From positions 8,231,911 to 8,295,910 of the forward strand of contig NC_059297.1 of NCBI RefSeq assembly GCF_017591435.1: 64,000 nt of DNA, in the 5' to 3' direction. A model generated the notes under the pieces. That model did not search any database. It worked only from the letters and a program-made list of their open reading frames with translations, and had not been told where the DNA came from. Shown here one piece after another: positions 1 through 16,035 of this stretch (positions are counted from its first letter, which is position 1; each line of letters starts with the position of its first letter). The stretch comes from Portunus trituberculatus. Lineage: Eukaryota; Arthropoda; Malacostraca; Decapoda; Portunidae. The translations under genes and the position numbers were made by a program.

Positions 1-1274
1 ACTCAGATAAGGTCCAGGCTGTGCATAAAATTTTGAAGTCCTATTCCCTAAAAACGTGATCTAACTCTCTTGAATGATTTCTTATGACAGAAAGACCTGG
101 ATTTTGGATCTGTTTTCCAGTTCTAAAAGAGATTCCCTTGTGCTCACACATATGTAATTTCATGTTTCGGCTACTTGAGCCGATATACCCGCTTTTGCAA
201 CTAATTAAACAGAAGAGCAAGGTTGAAAAAAAAATCAAATCATGTACCAAATTAAAGTTAGCAAGCACTTGTAAATTCAGGTGAGGAGTAAATGTTTGAA
301 ATGTTTAAGAAAAGAATAATCGACGGTAAGAAATGCATTCAGCGTTCGTCCAAGTGTGTCGAGAATTCTGAGAAGGGTTTAGGGTTTATGGATTTTTCTT
401 TAATGCACTACATGATACAAAAATAATGAGTTTGAGTCACCAAAAGATAAGATGAAATAAGCACACAGCAAACACTACCTTGCTCATCATCTCCTGGGGA
501 CGCGTCAGTCTCTATCCTTATTTATTAAGTTGCATCATATTCATCGTGGATCTTTTTCTACGTAGGGTGCACCCAAGGGTGGCGAGCACCCTTAGGACTG
601 CACACTGCTGCTTGTCAGGGTGGCTGGTGAATAACCCGTCTCAGCCTCAAAGGCTGAGGAGACACAGGAGCACCCGAACCATTTGCGTAATGATGTGTGT
701 CATTAGTATGGTGCGGTGGTGCCTTAGCAATGCAGGGTCTTGTTTCAGTGTTTTTGAAAGTTCAATCCTATTTTGATGTTAATTTACATTTTGTAATTCT
801 GACTCATCGTACAAAAACTAAATATATATGATTATCATGTAATATCAAGTACCAGCGATGTGTAGAACTACTGGTGATGTATTTCCCTACCAGTGTGCGT
901 CCTTGTGATCCAGTCGAGGCAAGGCAGCCGTGTTAAATTGGTTAATTCCTTCAGATGCTTTAATCTGTTGGTCGGCAAGCAGGCACACCTCGGAAGACCC
1001 TTGGGCGAAGTCAGCGGTAATTCAGATTACGCGGATGGCCGTGTGTCCCTCAGGTAATGAGCCTTTATTTACTGGTGGCATAATGTCCCCAGAGTGTCGT
1101 TGTGAGGTTCAAGGTAACGTGTCTTCTCATTACTTTTCCTTCTGTCACAATGGCTACAATTAACCTCCTGTCTCAAGCATCAAGTTCTTTATTCTTTTGG
1201 TAACCCTCACTCACTTGCATTGAGAGAAAAGTTTTGTTAAATATTGATTTCGTTATATGTTTCTTGATTTATCT
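1..1274. other. Non-coding DNA, no gene seen
   Basis: AT-rich unique sequence. Short open frames in it have no recognisable domain and no convincing splice context. A small hairpin lies at 640-658 (7-bp stem CTCAGCC/GGCTGAG). I see nothing else that can be supported. Confidence 0.6.
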
Positions 1275-1318
1275 GTTCATTATTATTATTATTATTATCA
1301 TTATTATTGTTATTAATA

Positions 1319-1367
<49 letters not shown>

Positions 1368-1391
1368 CATCATCATTATTATTATTATTAA

Positions 1392-1424
<33 letters not shown>

Positions 1425-1460
1425 CATTATTATCATCATTATCATTATCATTGTTCAGAC
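1275..1460. repeat. (ATT)n array, interrupted
   Basis: ATT trinucleotides with scattered ATC, GTT and AAT variants, reading ATT on the + strand. It forms the left flank of the foldback element that follows. Confidence 0.95.
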
Positions 1461-1472
1461 ATCTAGACATGT

Positions 1473-1633
1473 TGGAGGAGGTGTGAGGAAAACACAGGTG
1501 TGAGGTTTTGAGTATATTTCCCTACTGGTTTCGCCGTAGCTTTTGGGAGAACAGTTCCCCTGAAGAAGCTACGGCCAAACTGGTCAAGAAAGAAATTCAA
1601 CTCCCTACACCTGTTTTCCTCACACCTCCTCCA
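1473..1633. mobile_element. Foldback/MITE-like palindrome between two (ATT)n arrays
   Basis: The left arm begins TGGAGGAGGTGTGAGGAAAA and the right end is its reverse complement. A second inner pair of arms (GCCGTAGCTT with AAGCTACGGC) closes on a loop of about 20 bp near 1,545-1,570. About 65 bp per side can pair, with one asymmetric bulge. No coding capacity. It could be a foldback transposon, a very short MITE, or the source of a hairpin RNA. It sits exactly between two (ATT)n arrays of the same orientation, as if inserted into one array. Confidence 0.65.
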
Positions 1634-1652
1634 TATTCATCATAGCTATTAG

Positions 1653-4200
<2,548 letters not shown>

Positions 4201-4626
4201 CCCCTCTGTAACCATCTTCCCATATCGCTCTCTATTTATCTCCTACTTCCCCTCTTTCCCACATTCCTCACTCCCCTCATTCTTTACCCCAGTCTCCTTC
4301 CCTCCAAACTCCATCAAATAGTATCTTCATTCTTTTTTCCCCAACTTTTACATCCATTGTTCTGCTTTTCTTCCCCCATCCACTTATTTCCCTCTTCGTG
4401 TTTCCCCAAGATGTCCCCGTCGCACTGTGATTCATTCCCTGTGTCTCCTTAACCATTGCTTTACCCATTACCATACTGCTCTTCTGTCTCACTCCCTAGT
4501 ACTCCACGCCTCTCCTTCCCTTTGCCGCCTCCCTTCGCCTCTTCCTTACGGCTGTCCTAGAACTGTATAATTTAGTAACCAGATTAGCGAAGTTGCAACA
4601 CCCGAAGGTGCTGTGTGTATGTCTAT

Positions 4627-4679
<53 letters not shown>

Positions 4680-4807
4680 AGAGGGATGGGAGGGTGTAGA
4701 TGAAGAAGTTAAAGTGATACGTGATTGGTGTGTCTCCCTTTCTACTTCCCGAATCCCTTTCCCTCCCTCCCTCCCTCCCTTCCTCCACGTCACCAGAGGC
4801 CAAATGA
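4201..4807. other. Pyrimidine-rich spacer with a short (GT)n
   Basis: C/T-rich unique sequence with a (GT)n tract at 4,631-4,676 and a short CCCT run near 4,760. No gene seen. Confidence 0.6.
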
Positions 4808-4812
4808 TACAC

Positions 4813-4871
<59 letters not shown>
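4808..4871. repeat. (AC)n array, 5' flank of SINE copy 1
   Basis: AC dinucleotides with one CG variant near the left edge. It runs directly into the tRNA-like head of the SINE. Confidence 0.95.
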
Positions 4872-4873
<2 letters not shown>

Positions 4874-5173
4874 GGTAGCTCAGTGGTTAGAGCGCTAGCT
4901 TCACAAGCTAGATGACCGGGGTTCGATTCCCCGGCCGGGTGGAGATATTTGGGTGTGTCTCCTTTCACGTGTAGCCCCTGTTCACCTAGCAGTGAATAGG
5001 TACGGGATGTAAATCGAGGAGTTGTGACCTTGTTGTCCCGGTGTGTGGTGTGTGCCTGGTCTCAGGCCTATCCCAAGATCGGAAATAATGAGCTCTGAGC
5101 TCGTTCCGTAGGATAACGTCTGGCTGTCTCGTCAGAGACTGCAGCAGATCAAACAGTGAATTACACACACACA
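4872..5173 (+). mobile_element. tRNA-derived SINE, copy 1 (alternative head)
   Basis: The head contains an A box (TAGCTCAGTGGTTAGAGCG, 4,876-4,894), an anticodon-type stem-loop with loop TTCACAA (CAC anticodon) and a B box (GGTTCGATTCC, 4,920-4,930), which together form an internal RNA polymerase III promoter. The body, from about 4,957, carries the motif CACCTAGCAGTGAATAGGTA and is shared with the three other copies in this window. The 3' end reads GTGAATT and then (AC)5. The acceptor-stem halves do not pair well, so this is not a working tRNA gene. The head differs from the other copies although the body is common. Such SINEs are non-coding and depend on a partner LINE, which I could not identify here. 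Confidence 0.85.
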
Positions 5174-5270
5174 GAGCCTCCTCCTTCCGGCCTCTCCTTT
5201 ATCGTCACCTGAATTAATTTGTTACTATGGATTCTCGGATTATTTCTTTTAGCATTTCGATTTTCTGCAT
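5174..5270. other. Short unique spacer
   Basis: No feature seen. Confidence 0.5.
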
Positions 5271-5393
5271 TTCTCCTCCTCCTCCTCCTACTCCTCCTCC
5301 TCCTCCTCCTCCTCCTCCTCCTCCTCCTCCTCCTCCTCCTCCTCCTCCTCCTCCTCCTCTTCCTCCTCCTTCTCCTCCTCCTCCTCCCTGACT
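5271..5393. repeat. (CTC)n trinucleotide array
   Basis: About 120 bp of CTC/CCT repeats with few interruptions. It gives artefactual poly-Leu or poly-Ser frames. Confidence 0.95.
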
Positions 5394-5510
5394 ATGTCCT
5401 TCATCGAATACAATTTTGTCTTGGAAAAACGTCCAGGCACTCAGTGGAGACTTTCATTAGAGGACATGCCAGGCGTTCTCCGACAACCCCACGTCTGTTA
5501 TGCTGCCAAG

Positions 5511-5538
5511 TATGTGTGTGTGTGTGAGTGTGCGTGTG

Positions 5539-5634
<96 letters not shown>
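5511..5634. repeat. (GT)n then (CT)n compound microsatellite
   Basis: A short imperfect GT tract (5,511-5,540) is followed by about 93 bp of CT repeats. Confidence 0.95.
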
Positions 5635-5636
<2 letters not shown>

Positions 5637-5954
5637 CTGGCGTGATTAGTTTTCCTCCTTTTTAAAAGTTCATTTACTCAGAAGTGTTTTGTTTTACCCT
5701 GCAATGCAAACTTTTTTCTTTATTATGTACTTTGTCTGTGTTTGTACAATCTTTTATTTTATCTTTTGCATATGTTCTTCTTTTATTTTTCCTTCCTTTC
5801 TTGCTCTTTTTTCATTAAAGTTGGTTGTTTTGAGCTTTTGTCTTCTTGATATTTGTGAACGCCTTTTCTTCCTCTTTCACTTTTCGTTATTTGTAATTGT
5901 TTTTGTCTTATTAGCGTATTTTTTTCTGAGTTGGTTAATATTTGTTTGTGCTTT

Positions 5955-5956
<2 letters not shown>
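5635..5956. other. T-rich non-coding DNA
   Basis: Strong T bias creates a hydrophobic open frame (Phe/Leu/Ile-rich) that continues through the (AT)n array. I do not regard it as a gene. Confidence 0.6.

Positions 5957-6041
<85 letters not shown>
5957..6041. repeat. (AT)n microsatellite
   Basis: Uninterrupted AT dinucleotides. Confidence 0.97.
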
Positions 6042-6044
<3 letters not shown>

Positions 6045-6793
6045 GGATGTGCATGTTTTTATTTCTTTTTATCTTATTTGTAAGTTTGTTTCTTTTCTTC
6101 CATCACGTAATACCTCCTGCTCATTTTTCTTTGTTGTTCCTTGTATCCAAGGCTTTAATATAACTTTTTATTTTAATAGAACGATAGATATAGTAGTATG
6201 TAATTATGCTCGATGATTTATTTCACTTTGAATGTCAATTAACCAACACCACAAAATACATCCTCTCAAGAAGCAAAAGCTCTTCAAATTCAGCAATGTT
6301 TTTATTCCTAAACGTTCTAGCATTCCATTTCGTCTGACTGTAGTAAAATTTGTCTTTGTTTTCAGTCTTTTTTCAGTGTGATGATAACTTAAGAACCATT
6401 TTGCATCAGCGATGGTAGAAAAATAAATGGAATATTTAAAAACACGAGAACATGACCATCGATATATGTGGCCTTTAGAAAATAGCTGATAAGAAATAAA
6501 GATCTTAAGAATACGAACCTACTTGAATTATCATCGCCAAAAACTCTGTCTAGTTAGAAGCAGGGATGATTACCAGAGACCAAGTTCTAAGTCGAAAGGA
6601 AGAAAAGAAAGGGAGAACAAGCAAATGCGAATATTGAATGAGGCAAGGAGAGACGGAGGACCCAGAATTAAGAATTATCGCAGGAAATTGCGTGGTAGGA
6701 ATAGATATACATATACAAGAGGGCATGATAAATATTATTAGGAAATATCACGCATCTGACTCATTTGTGCAAGAAATATGATTACGTAAGAAC

Positions 6794-6841
<48 letters not shown>

Positions 6842-7176
6842 CGTCCCCTTACTCACTCCGCTTCACAAGTAATCAGCAAATGGCCAGACACTCCCAGTTA
6901 TTAAAACCTCACTATATTGGAAAGAAGGTCACTCGTCTCTGCCACTCAGGCGCTACTACTGCTGCTGTTACTACTGCTTATACTACTACTCACTGTGATA
7001 TGTTAACCGACACCGCAAGGCCGTGGTGTGGCAGGGGAAAGGCGTCATCCATCCTCCCACGTGGTACTGCAAAGGGACTGACAGAGATAGGAAAGTAGGT
7101 TGGCACATAAACTGATAGATAGACGGAAAAACAGACAATAAAGGATAGCAAAGATAAGTAGGGAATTAAGATCCTG
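6042..7176. other. Non-coding DNA with one (GA)n tract
   Basis: AT-rich unique sequence; (GA)n at 6,798-6,838; a few CTA triplets near 6,950-6,990. No supportable gene. Confidence 0.6.
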
Positions 7177-7264
7177 CAGAGAGAGAGAGAGAGAGAGAGA
7201 GAGTGGATCTGTATCAGCTGGACTTCATCACTTCCTTATTATTATATCCTTCTTTTTGTGTACT

Positions 7265-7308
<44 letters not shown>

Positions 7309-7415
7309 CAGACAGGTGGATTGACTTAAGTGTGTGTGGATGAGGTGTTTCCCGTGTCCCTGAGAGAGAGAGAGAGAGTTTTCCTTGAACATTCATTCCC
7401 GTTCATTCTCGTTTA

Positions 7416-7479
<64 letters not shown>
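7177..7479. repeat. Cluster of (GA)n and (CT)n tracts
   Basis: GA tracts at 7,180-7,203, 7,267-7,306 and about 7,361-7,378, then a CT tract at 7,420-7,479. The GA and CT tracts are complementary and could pair as a large hairpin. Confidence 0.93.
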
Positions 7480-7481
<2 letters not shown>

Positions 7482-7804
7482 AGCGTATCACTTTTCTTTA
7501 CCATCATAGGAAAAGAAAATAGTAGCATTATACTCCTCAATATTGCATATCTAGTTTTTCTACCGCAAATAGACGAGAAAAGTGGTTCATAAAATTGCTA
7601 GAATGGTTTTCTAACTCCTGAACAGGAAATGTTGATGGTTTATTTCTTAAAAAGTTAGCGACACATTACTTTCCTCCCTGCATTGATGTTTCATCCATTT
7701 TTGTTCTTAGCTTCATGATTCTGTGATGGTGGCGGAGGTACCGGTGGTAATATTTTTTTTCTTCGTCTTTTTCTTTTTCCTTTCTACTTCTTCTAGTTGT
7801 GCTA
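7480..7804. other. Non-coding spacer
   Basis: AT-rich unique DNA, T-rich at the right edge. No feature seen. Confidence 0.55.
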
Positions 7805-8085
7805 TCAGTATTATTATTATTATTAGTAGTAGTAGTAGTAGTAGTAGTTGTAGTAGTGGCAATAGTTTTTGTTGTTATTGTTGTTTTTGTCGTTGTTGTA
7901 GTTGTTGTTGCTGTTATTGTTGTAGTAGCAACAACAGCAGCAGGAATAACAGAAGCAGCAGCAGTAGCAGTACAGTACCAGCAACAGTAGCAGCAGCAGC
8001 ACCAGTAGCAGCAGTAGTAGTAGTAGTAGTAATAGTAGCAGTAGTAGTAGTAGTAGTAATAGTTGTTGTTCTTATTATTAATGGG
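7805..8085. repeat. Mixed trinucleotide array (ATT/AGT/GTT/CAG)
   Basis: Degenerate triplet arrays of several classes follow one another: ATT, AGT, GTT, then CAG/AAC and AGT again. The triplet frame is kept throughout, so every reading frame stays open; the low-complexity proteins are artefacts. Confidence 0.9.
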
Positions 8086-9469
8086 TTTTTTAGATAGCAA
8101 ACCTTCATCTTTTTGATAGTTACTATTACTGACCTCATTGTATATCTCAGTGTACACGCAGCATTATCTTACATATACGAGTCCTGAATAAAAATAATAT
8201 GATATAAAAACCTCCGTGTGAGATAACATTGCAAAGGCAAAAGCGTTTCACCACCATTACAAGTAGTAGTCTTGCATTAAAGAAGGGACAAGGCCAGCGG
8301 TGAGGAGGTGCAGCGAAATAACACAGGTAAGGACTTGTGCTGATTTATGAGAGGAAAGACAACATTGGTCCTCTGGCCTGGGGTTCGTTTGAAGACCCTC
8401 AGACCTTACAGCCCACCTCTGTACCTCTTGACCTGCACATTCCAACGTCAACTTCAAAGCCGGCAGCTCCTTGTCTCACAAGCCCTTGTTCCCTAAGGCC
8501 TCGACATCAGGACCCACTAGTGCAGGATCTCCACACGCCGCACGGCAACTAAACGTACCCAGTGGTAGAAGAATACGGAAAAGAAGGCACGCTTCCTGCC
8601 TCCTTCTGCTGTAAGAATAGAACGGAACCACTTGCAGCGTTTTCAGCAGTCAGGCTTACTGGAGGTCAGCAAGAGGTCGCCAAGTCATGCGAATTTTAAG
8701 AGTCAAACTTTTTGGTACCAAAGCCAATGGATTTCCTCCTCTCATTTCCCATCGGTCACTAATTTTTTGCTGAGTCGAGTATTTTTTTTTTTTCTTTGTG
8801 TAGACGAACTAAAACCAGGAGCATCACTGTTACCACCGCTGCTACTGGTTCTTTTACAGGGCTGCTACTGCTGACTGTTCCTGCCGCTGTTCGCCATTGG
8901 CTTCAGGTAATGACTTCTACTGACTTTTGACTTTTCTTGCTGCTATTGACTCTCTTGTTGCCACGCATGGTCTTGGTATTCCCTCAATTGTATCTTTTGC
9001 CAACTCTCGGGCTCGTGGTTGTAATGAGTTCCTCCATGTACGTTCTCTACATTAATTACTTCCTTGTTTTGCGATGTGAAAGCGTACCAGTTATTATTCT
9101 TAGTATATTCAAACAGTACTGACAATGAGACCACATTTGCTGGAAAATACATAAATCGTTATTTATATGGAAGATGCCAGCGAAGATCTAGTTTACGAAG
9201 TGGAATGATAAGGGAATTGGCCCATTCATCACGAGTTAAATCAAATAAACGAAGACATTGGAATGTTACACAAGAAATGCTGAAAGCGGTAAAGGTTTGG
9301 AGAAAAGACGGCATGAGGATAAATGTCGACATCTACTTTTCACAGTAGAATTGCACATCTAAATGCAAATGACGCTGATCAAATCTCGAGTAGTAATGTC
9401 AGAAGTGCGAATGTGTAATGGGCAAAAACGGTGACTTTTACACGAATCACCCGGCGCACGTATGTCCCT

Positions 9470-9470
<1 letters not shown>
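8086..9470. other. Non-coding DNA, no gene seen
   Basis: Unique sequence with modest GC around 8,350-8,560. Open frames up to 94 codons have no recognisable motif. Confidence 0.55.

Positions 9471-9502
<32 letters not shown>
9471..9502. repeat. (CA)n array, 5' flank of SINE copy 2
   Basis: About 32 bp of CA repeats running directly into the SINE head. Confidence 0.95.
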
Positions 9503-9504
<2 letters not shown>

Positions 9505-9789
9505 GCGTAGTGTAGCGGTTAGCACGCTCGACTCACAATCGAAAGGGCCGGGTTCGAGTCCCAGTAAGCGGCGAGGCAAATGGACAAGCCTCTTAATGTG
9601 TGACCCCTGTTCACCTAGCAGTAAATAGGTACGGGATGTAACTCGAGGGGTTGTGGCCTCGCTTTCCCGGTGTGTTATGTGTTGGTGTGGTCTCAGTCCT
9701 ACCCGAAGATCGGTCTATGAGCTCTGAGCTCGCTCAGTAATGGGGACGACTGGCTGGGTGACCAGCAGGCGACCGAGTTGAGGTGAATT

Positions 9790-9790
<1 letters not shown>
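9503..9790 (+). mobile_element. tRNA-Val-like SINE, copy 2
   Basis: The head has A box TAGTGTAGCGGTTAGCACG (9,508-9,526), a CTCACAA anticodon-type loop (CAC) and B box GGTTCGAGTCC (9,551-9,561). The D-arm closely resembles that of animal tRNA-Val, which fits the CAC anticodon. The body motif CACCTAGCAGTAAATAGGTA lies near 9,610-9,630 and is followed by a conserved tract with the palindrome GAGCTCTGAGCTC. The 3' end GTGAATTG passes straight into (CA)n. Copies 3 and 4 share the whole structure. Internal Pol III transcription and LINE-assisted mobility are expected from the family and not shown here. Confidence 0.88.

Positions 9791-9828
<38 letters not shown>
9791..9828. repeat. (CA)n tail/3' flank of SINE copy 2
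   Basis: CA repeats directly after the SINE, same strand and phase type as the 5' array. Confidence 0.95.
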
Positions 9829-9829
<1 letters not shown>

Positions 9830-10370
9830 TGTTCCCTTCAACTCGTCCCTCTGCTTCTTTGCCGCATCGCCTTTCTGTGTCGCAGAGGATGTAGGAGCTG
9901 AGCCGTATACCCACTCCCAATGCTAAGGCGTGAACCCGCCTCTTCTCAAAGTCCTCGGCGTGGCGCGTGGGAAGCCAGCCGGAATCAGCGACGGATGATG
10001 AAAGTTGAGGAAAGATATTAAAGGTCGATCGATGGAGGTTTGCGGAGACGGCCCTAGGGAATAGACGAGGCCGTGTAAGATACTGGGAACATGTTAAGAC
10101 CGCGAGGAAGGAGGGGAGAATGAAAGGGAGACACAGCGAGAGAGATTATTTGGGGGAAGTGTTTGACAGGCTATGGAGAATTGAGAGTACTGAGGGGTTG
10201 GATGGAGGCGTGATCTACATGATTATAAGCAACTACTCTCCACTTAGTTATTAACAGCAACACTAGCACCACCAACAACAAAGGCTAACGAAACAGTAGA
10301 TAACAATAATAACAATAAGTAAACTGATGTCAACAAAACTATCATATACTACTTTTACATGATAACTATC
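9829..10370. other. Non-coding spacer
   Basis: Unique DNA with purine-rich stretches near 10,080-10,150. No feature supported. Confidence 0.55.
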
Positions 10371-11013
<643 letters not shown>

Positions 11014-11142
11014 ATTGTTATTACTATCACCTTTGTTTCCTTGCTGTAGAGACTTGGTCTAAATCAACAAGAACGAGGAGTGAGACCCAATGGTTCCCAC
11101 ATGGCATGTTATGTGTACAGACAGGATACTGCTTCCTCCTTC

Positions 11143-11234
11143 TTCTCCTCTTCCTGTTCCTCCTCCTCCTCCTCCTCCTCCTCCTCCTCCTCCTCCTCCT
11201 CCTCCTCCTCCTCCTCCTCCTCCTCCTCCTCCTC
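11143..11234. repeat. (CTC)n trinucleotide array
   Basis: About 85 bp of nearly pure CTC repeats within a pyrimidine-rich context. Confidence 0.95.
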
Positions 11235-11969
11235 ACCTCTTCCGTCTCCTCTTGTTTTAGGCAAATAAAGATATTTCCTCTCTACTTGTTCCGGTGTTTC
11301 GGTGTTACATTGTGTTTGTTTCGCTATGTAGACGCCGTGCTATGCCGTGTCTTGCAACGTCACTTGTGTTGCTCTGCTTAGTGACACACGTGCTTGGTGC
11401 TGTGGTGGTGATGACGTTTTTTTCTTATTGTCATGTGCGATTGATGTGCTGCCCTTTATTTGATTTTCTTACCTTCCTCTTTTCTTTCGTTTGTTTTTTT
11501 TTTCTTATCACAGTTTCATGTTTGATGTTACCTCTTTGTTCATTTAATATACTCTCTTTCATCTCCTCCTTCCACGTTCTTTCATCCATTCCCTCTGTGC
11601 CCTTACCTCTCGTTTCCATCTGCTTGATTTTTTCAGTCTATCCTTCTCACCTGTCTTTATCACTCTCCCTAATTTTCCTTTGCATCGCCTCCTGCCCAAT
11701 CTCAATTATGCATCTATATCCCTACACACCGTCCCCCTCTCTATCCCCACCCTTGATACCCCCCCCTCCACCCTGTCCTTCTCTTCTTTCTCTCAGTCAC
11801 CCTTACCTCTTTCCATCACTCACTTCCTACATCTCCCTCTCATTCCACTTTCCACTTCCTTCCCTTCCTGCCTCCCTTCCTCTCCCCTTTCGTCCAATTG
11901 ACACACAGACCTCCCGACTTCATTTAGGCCCCAGGAATCCACAACAAAAACGGATATTGTGTCTGGCTC

Positions 11970-11970
<1 letters not shown>
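11235..11970. other. Pyrimidine-rich non-coding DNA
   Basis: C/T-rich on the + strand throughout, which keeps frames open without domain content. No gene supported. Confidence 0.55.
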
Positions 11971-12053
<83 letters not shown>

Positions 12054-12058
12054 GAGGG
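11971..12058. repeat. (GA)n microsatellite
   Basis: About 85 bp of GA repeats with two GGG interruptions near the right end. Confidence 0.96.
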
Positions 12059-12651
12059 GATAGCACTATTGGGAAAGAAAGGATTGATAAAAGTCACAAA
12101 ATAGGGAAAGAGAAAAATAGGAAATGAATAGATGAGAATGTTTAGATAAAAGAAAGAAAAATCATTTACAAGGCACATTATCAGAAAAAAAAAAAAAAGA
12201 GAATTTAGGAAGTGAATATACGGGAACGTTTGAGAAAGAGACAAAAATCAACGATGAAAAAAAGAAAAGAAATTAAAACACAGCTAAACTTGTCCAGAAG
12301 TCGCATTTATTCTTAAGTATCACCGTGGCGTTTGTCTACTTATCACTCCAGATCCTCCGCCTGTCACCGCAGCAACTGTAGACAAGATTGGGCGTGTAAC
12401 TAAGGGGTGGACGTGCAGTGTATGTATGTACAGTAGCCGGCGAGACAGACCCCAGGGTGAGGAAGTCCCCTGTGGCCACGCTTTAATCAGTCAGAAGTCA
12501 GTGCGGCGTGAATGTGCAGGGCTATTGTTAGGCGGGACACAGAGGCGGTGCTGCTGCTAGATAACTGAGTCCCTCGCGGCCGGGGAGGGGCACGCTGTAG
12601 GGAGAGGAAGGGCCCAACTGACAATTATACGCGCATATGACACACACGCTC
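12059..12651. other. Non-coding DNA, GC-richer right half
   Basis: The left part is A-rich; 12,340-12,620 is GC-rich unique sequence. I found no exon with credible splice sites, but a small exon or promoter here cannot be excluded by eye. Confidence 0.5.
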
Positions 12652-12652
12652 A

Positions 12653-12734
<82 letters not shown>

Positions 12735-12765
12735 CCATAAATGTTGTTGAGAAGGGTTATTTATG

Positions 12766-12823
<58 letters not shown>
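12652..12823. repeat. (CA)n and (GA)n tracts
   Basis: (CA)n at 12,655-12,730 and (GA)n at 12,772-12,823 separated by 40 bp of unique DNA. Confidence 0.96.
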
Positions 12824-12826
<3 letters not shown>

Positions 12827-13090
12827 TACTGTAGCTGAAAATATGTCCAAAAGTAACCATTAAACTCTGCAAATATACAAATGTGTCCAATAAAGATTCG
12901 AAATGCAAACGATGTTGGAAAAAATATCTCCCAAAAGGAAGGTTATGTAAAGGCATGGATGTGTGTGTATGTATGTATTCATATATATGTACTGTACGTA
13001 TGTATGTACGGATGTATTTGCTTGTATGCATGCTTGACTCAATGGAGAAATGGATGATTTGGTGGGCAGTTTTGTATGAAGTTGTTATTG
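12824..13090. other. Non-coding spacer with degenerate TATG repeats
   Basis: Imperfect TATG/GTAT tetramers around 12,960-13,030. No gene seen. Confidence 0.55.
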
Positions 13091-13130
13091 CTTTTGTTAT
13101 TGTTGTTGTTATTTATTATTGTTATTATTA

Positions 13131-13215
<85 letters not shown>

Positions 13216-13281
13216 CATTATTGTTATTATTATCATTTATTATTATTATTATTGATATTGTTATTATTGTTATTATTATTA

Positions 13282-13332
<51 letters not shown>

Positions 13333-13335
13333 CTT
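13091..13335. repeat. (ATT)n array
   Basis: GTT-rich start, then mostly ATT with ATC, ATG and GTT variants. Confidence 0.95.
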
Positions 13336-13425
13336 AATCATCATCATTATGACATTTTATCATTATTATTGATGTTGTTGATAATGATGTGTTCTACCGA
13401 AGATTTAAGTCTACGAAACAAATAG

Positions 13426-14759
<1,334 letters not shown>

Positions 14760-14766
14760 GTATATA

Positions 14767-14862
<96 letters not shown>
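14760..14862. repeat. (AT)n microsatellite
   Basis: About 100 bp of AT repeats with one GT variant near the left end. Confidence 0.97.
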
Positions 14863-14863
<1 letters not shown>

Positions 14864-16035
14864 TTATTTATTCATTTTATGATATCGAATATGCATTCTT
14901 ATAATTGATGATGAATGAATTTTAATGCAGATATTATTTTGTTTGATGTAAAAGAAAATTTTTGCCTTACTTCTTTGTTTATCTGTTTGTTTACATGAAC
15001 TCCCTTGATTTATTCACTATAATGATCTATATTGATCTATTTTGGAAGAAATTTCCATTCATTCTTTCATTCAACAGCTGACTTTTCTCCTGGCTTTTTT
15101 CATCCCTTTATATATCACATCTTACTCACTTTCTTGTCAAAGGTAACGATTTCGGCAAACTTCATTGCTTACCTTCCCCTGTACCCCACCCACCTACCTG
15201 TTTACAGATTTCATCAAGCGGGAAAGCTTGAAACCTTTCAAAAGCTTCACCAACTAAGTTTAACACTAAAAGACGTATGGAAGTCAAGATTAAGGTCAAA
15301 AGACTTTTAAAAGTCAGGCGTGGTGCCGCTCACCAGTCACCACTCATGGCTCCATGTTGCGCTGTTGTGTCTGTCAGGAGGAAACGTGGGGAGCGCTGCA
15401 CAAATGTCTTTTTTTTTTTTTTTTTTCTTCAAGAAAAAGTTTAAGATTGAATGTTAGACATGATTCAATTCCTCATATTTTTTTTTATTTCATCTTCACT
15501 CCTATAAATAGACTCTAGTTCAGAGGTTCTTAACCTTGAAGATGTCAGTAATTTCCAAGGGAGCACGAGCTTTAAGAAAAAGCAGGAATTTTTCTAATTA
15601 TATTTGTCATTCTATTAACGAGGTCATGGTCAATTAAATAAGTTTATAAAAAATGCAAAAGGACAAATTCCTAGGGAGGGCGTGGTAGTAAGTAAGACCC
15701 ACTGCTCTAATTGTCATCAGGGTTTTATAGAGTTATTTGTGATTCGTGTTTATCAACAACTATTCTACTTCAGTAGTAGAACAAAAGCTCATGAAAACCA
15801 CATCATTCTTCTCTGTCACTCTCTAAAAAATTCCTTTTATACCTCAAAACGATATTGTCCCGTAGATTCATTTAATTTTTCTGCAGCAAGTGACCAAACA
15901 TAAAACCATAACACTCTTATGACGACAGTCACACTGATTACCAACTGAGTTAAGTGACAAAATATCTAATAGGTAGGAAAGGGAAAGGGGTGCTTCAACA
16001 GTTATACCGAAAATAAGATAAAGAAAATGTAAATA
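14863..16035. other. Non-coding DNA left of LINE A
   Basis: AT-rich unique DNA with a poly-T run near 15,410-15,426. No gene supported. Confidence 0.55.

Noticed and set aside
4872..4942. A working tRNA gene with CAC anticodon
   Set aside because: The acceptor halves pair at only four of seven positions, the head is fused to a SINE body, and the (AC)n flanks are those of a mobile element.
5689..6216. Hydrophobic 175-codon frame that could be a membrane protein
   Set aside because: Hydrophobicity follows from T-rich DNA and an (AT)n array; no start context or conserved motif.
11294..12127. 277-codon open frame
   Set aside because: Strand-biased C/T-rich DNA keeps it open; it ends in a (GA)n Arg-Glu repeat. 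No family recognised.
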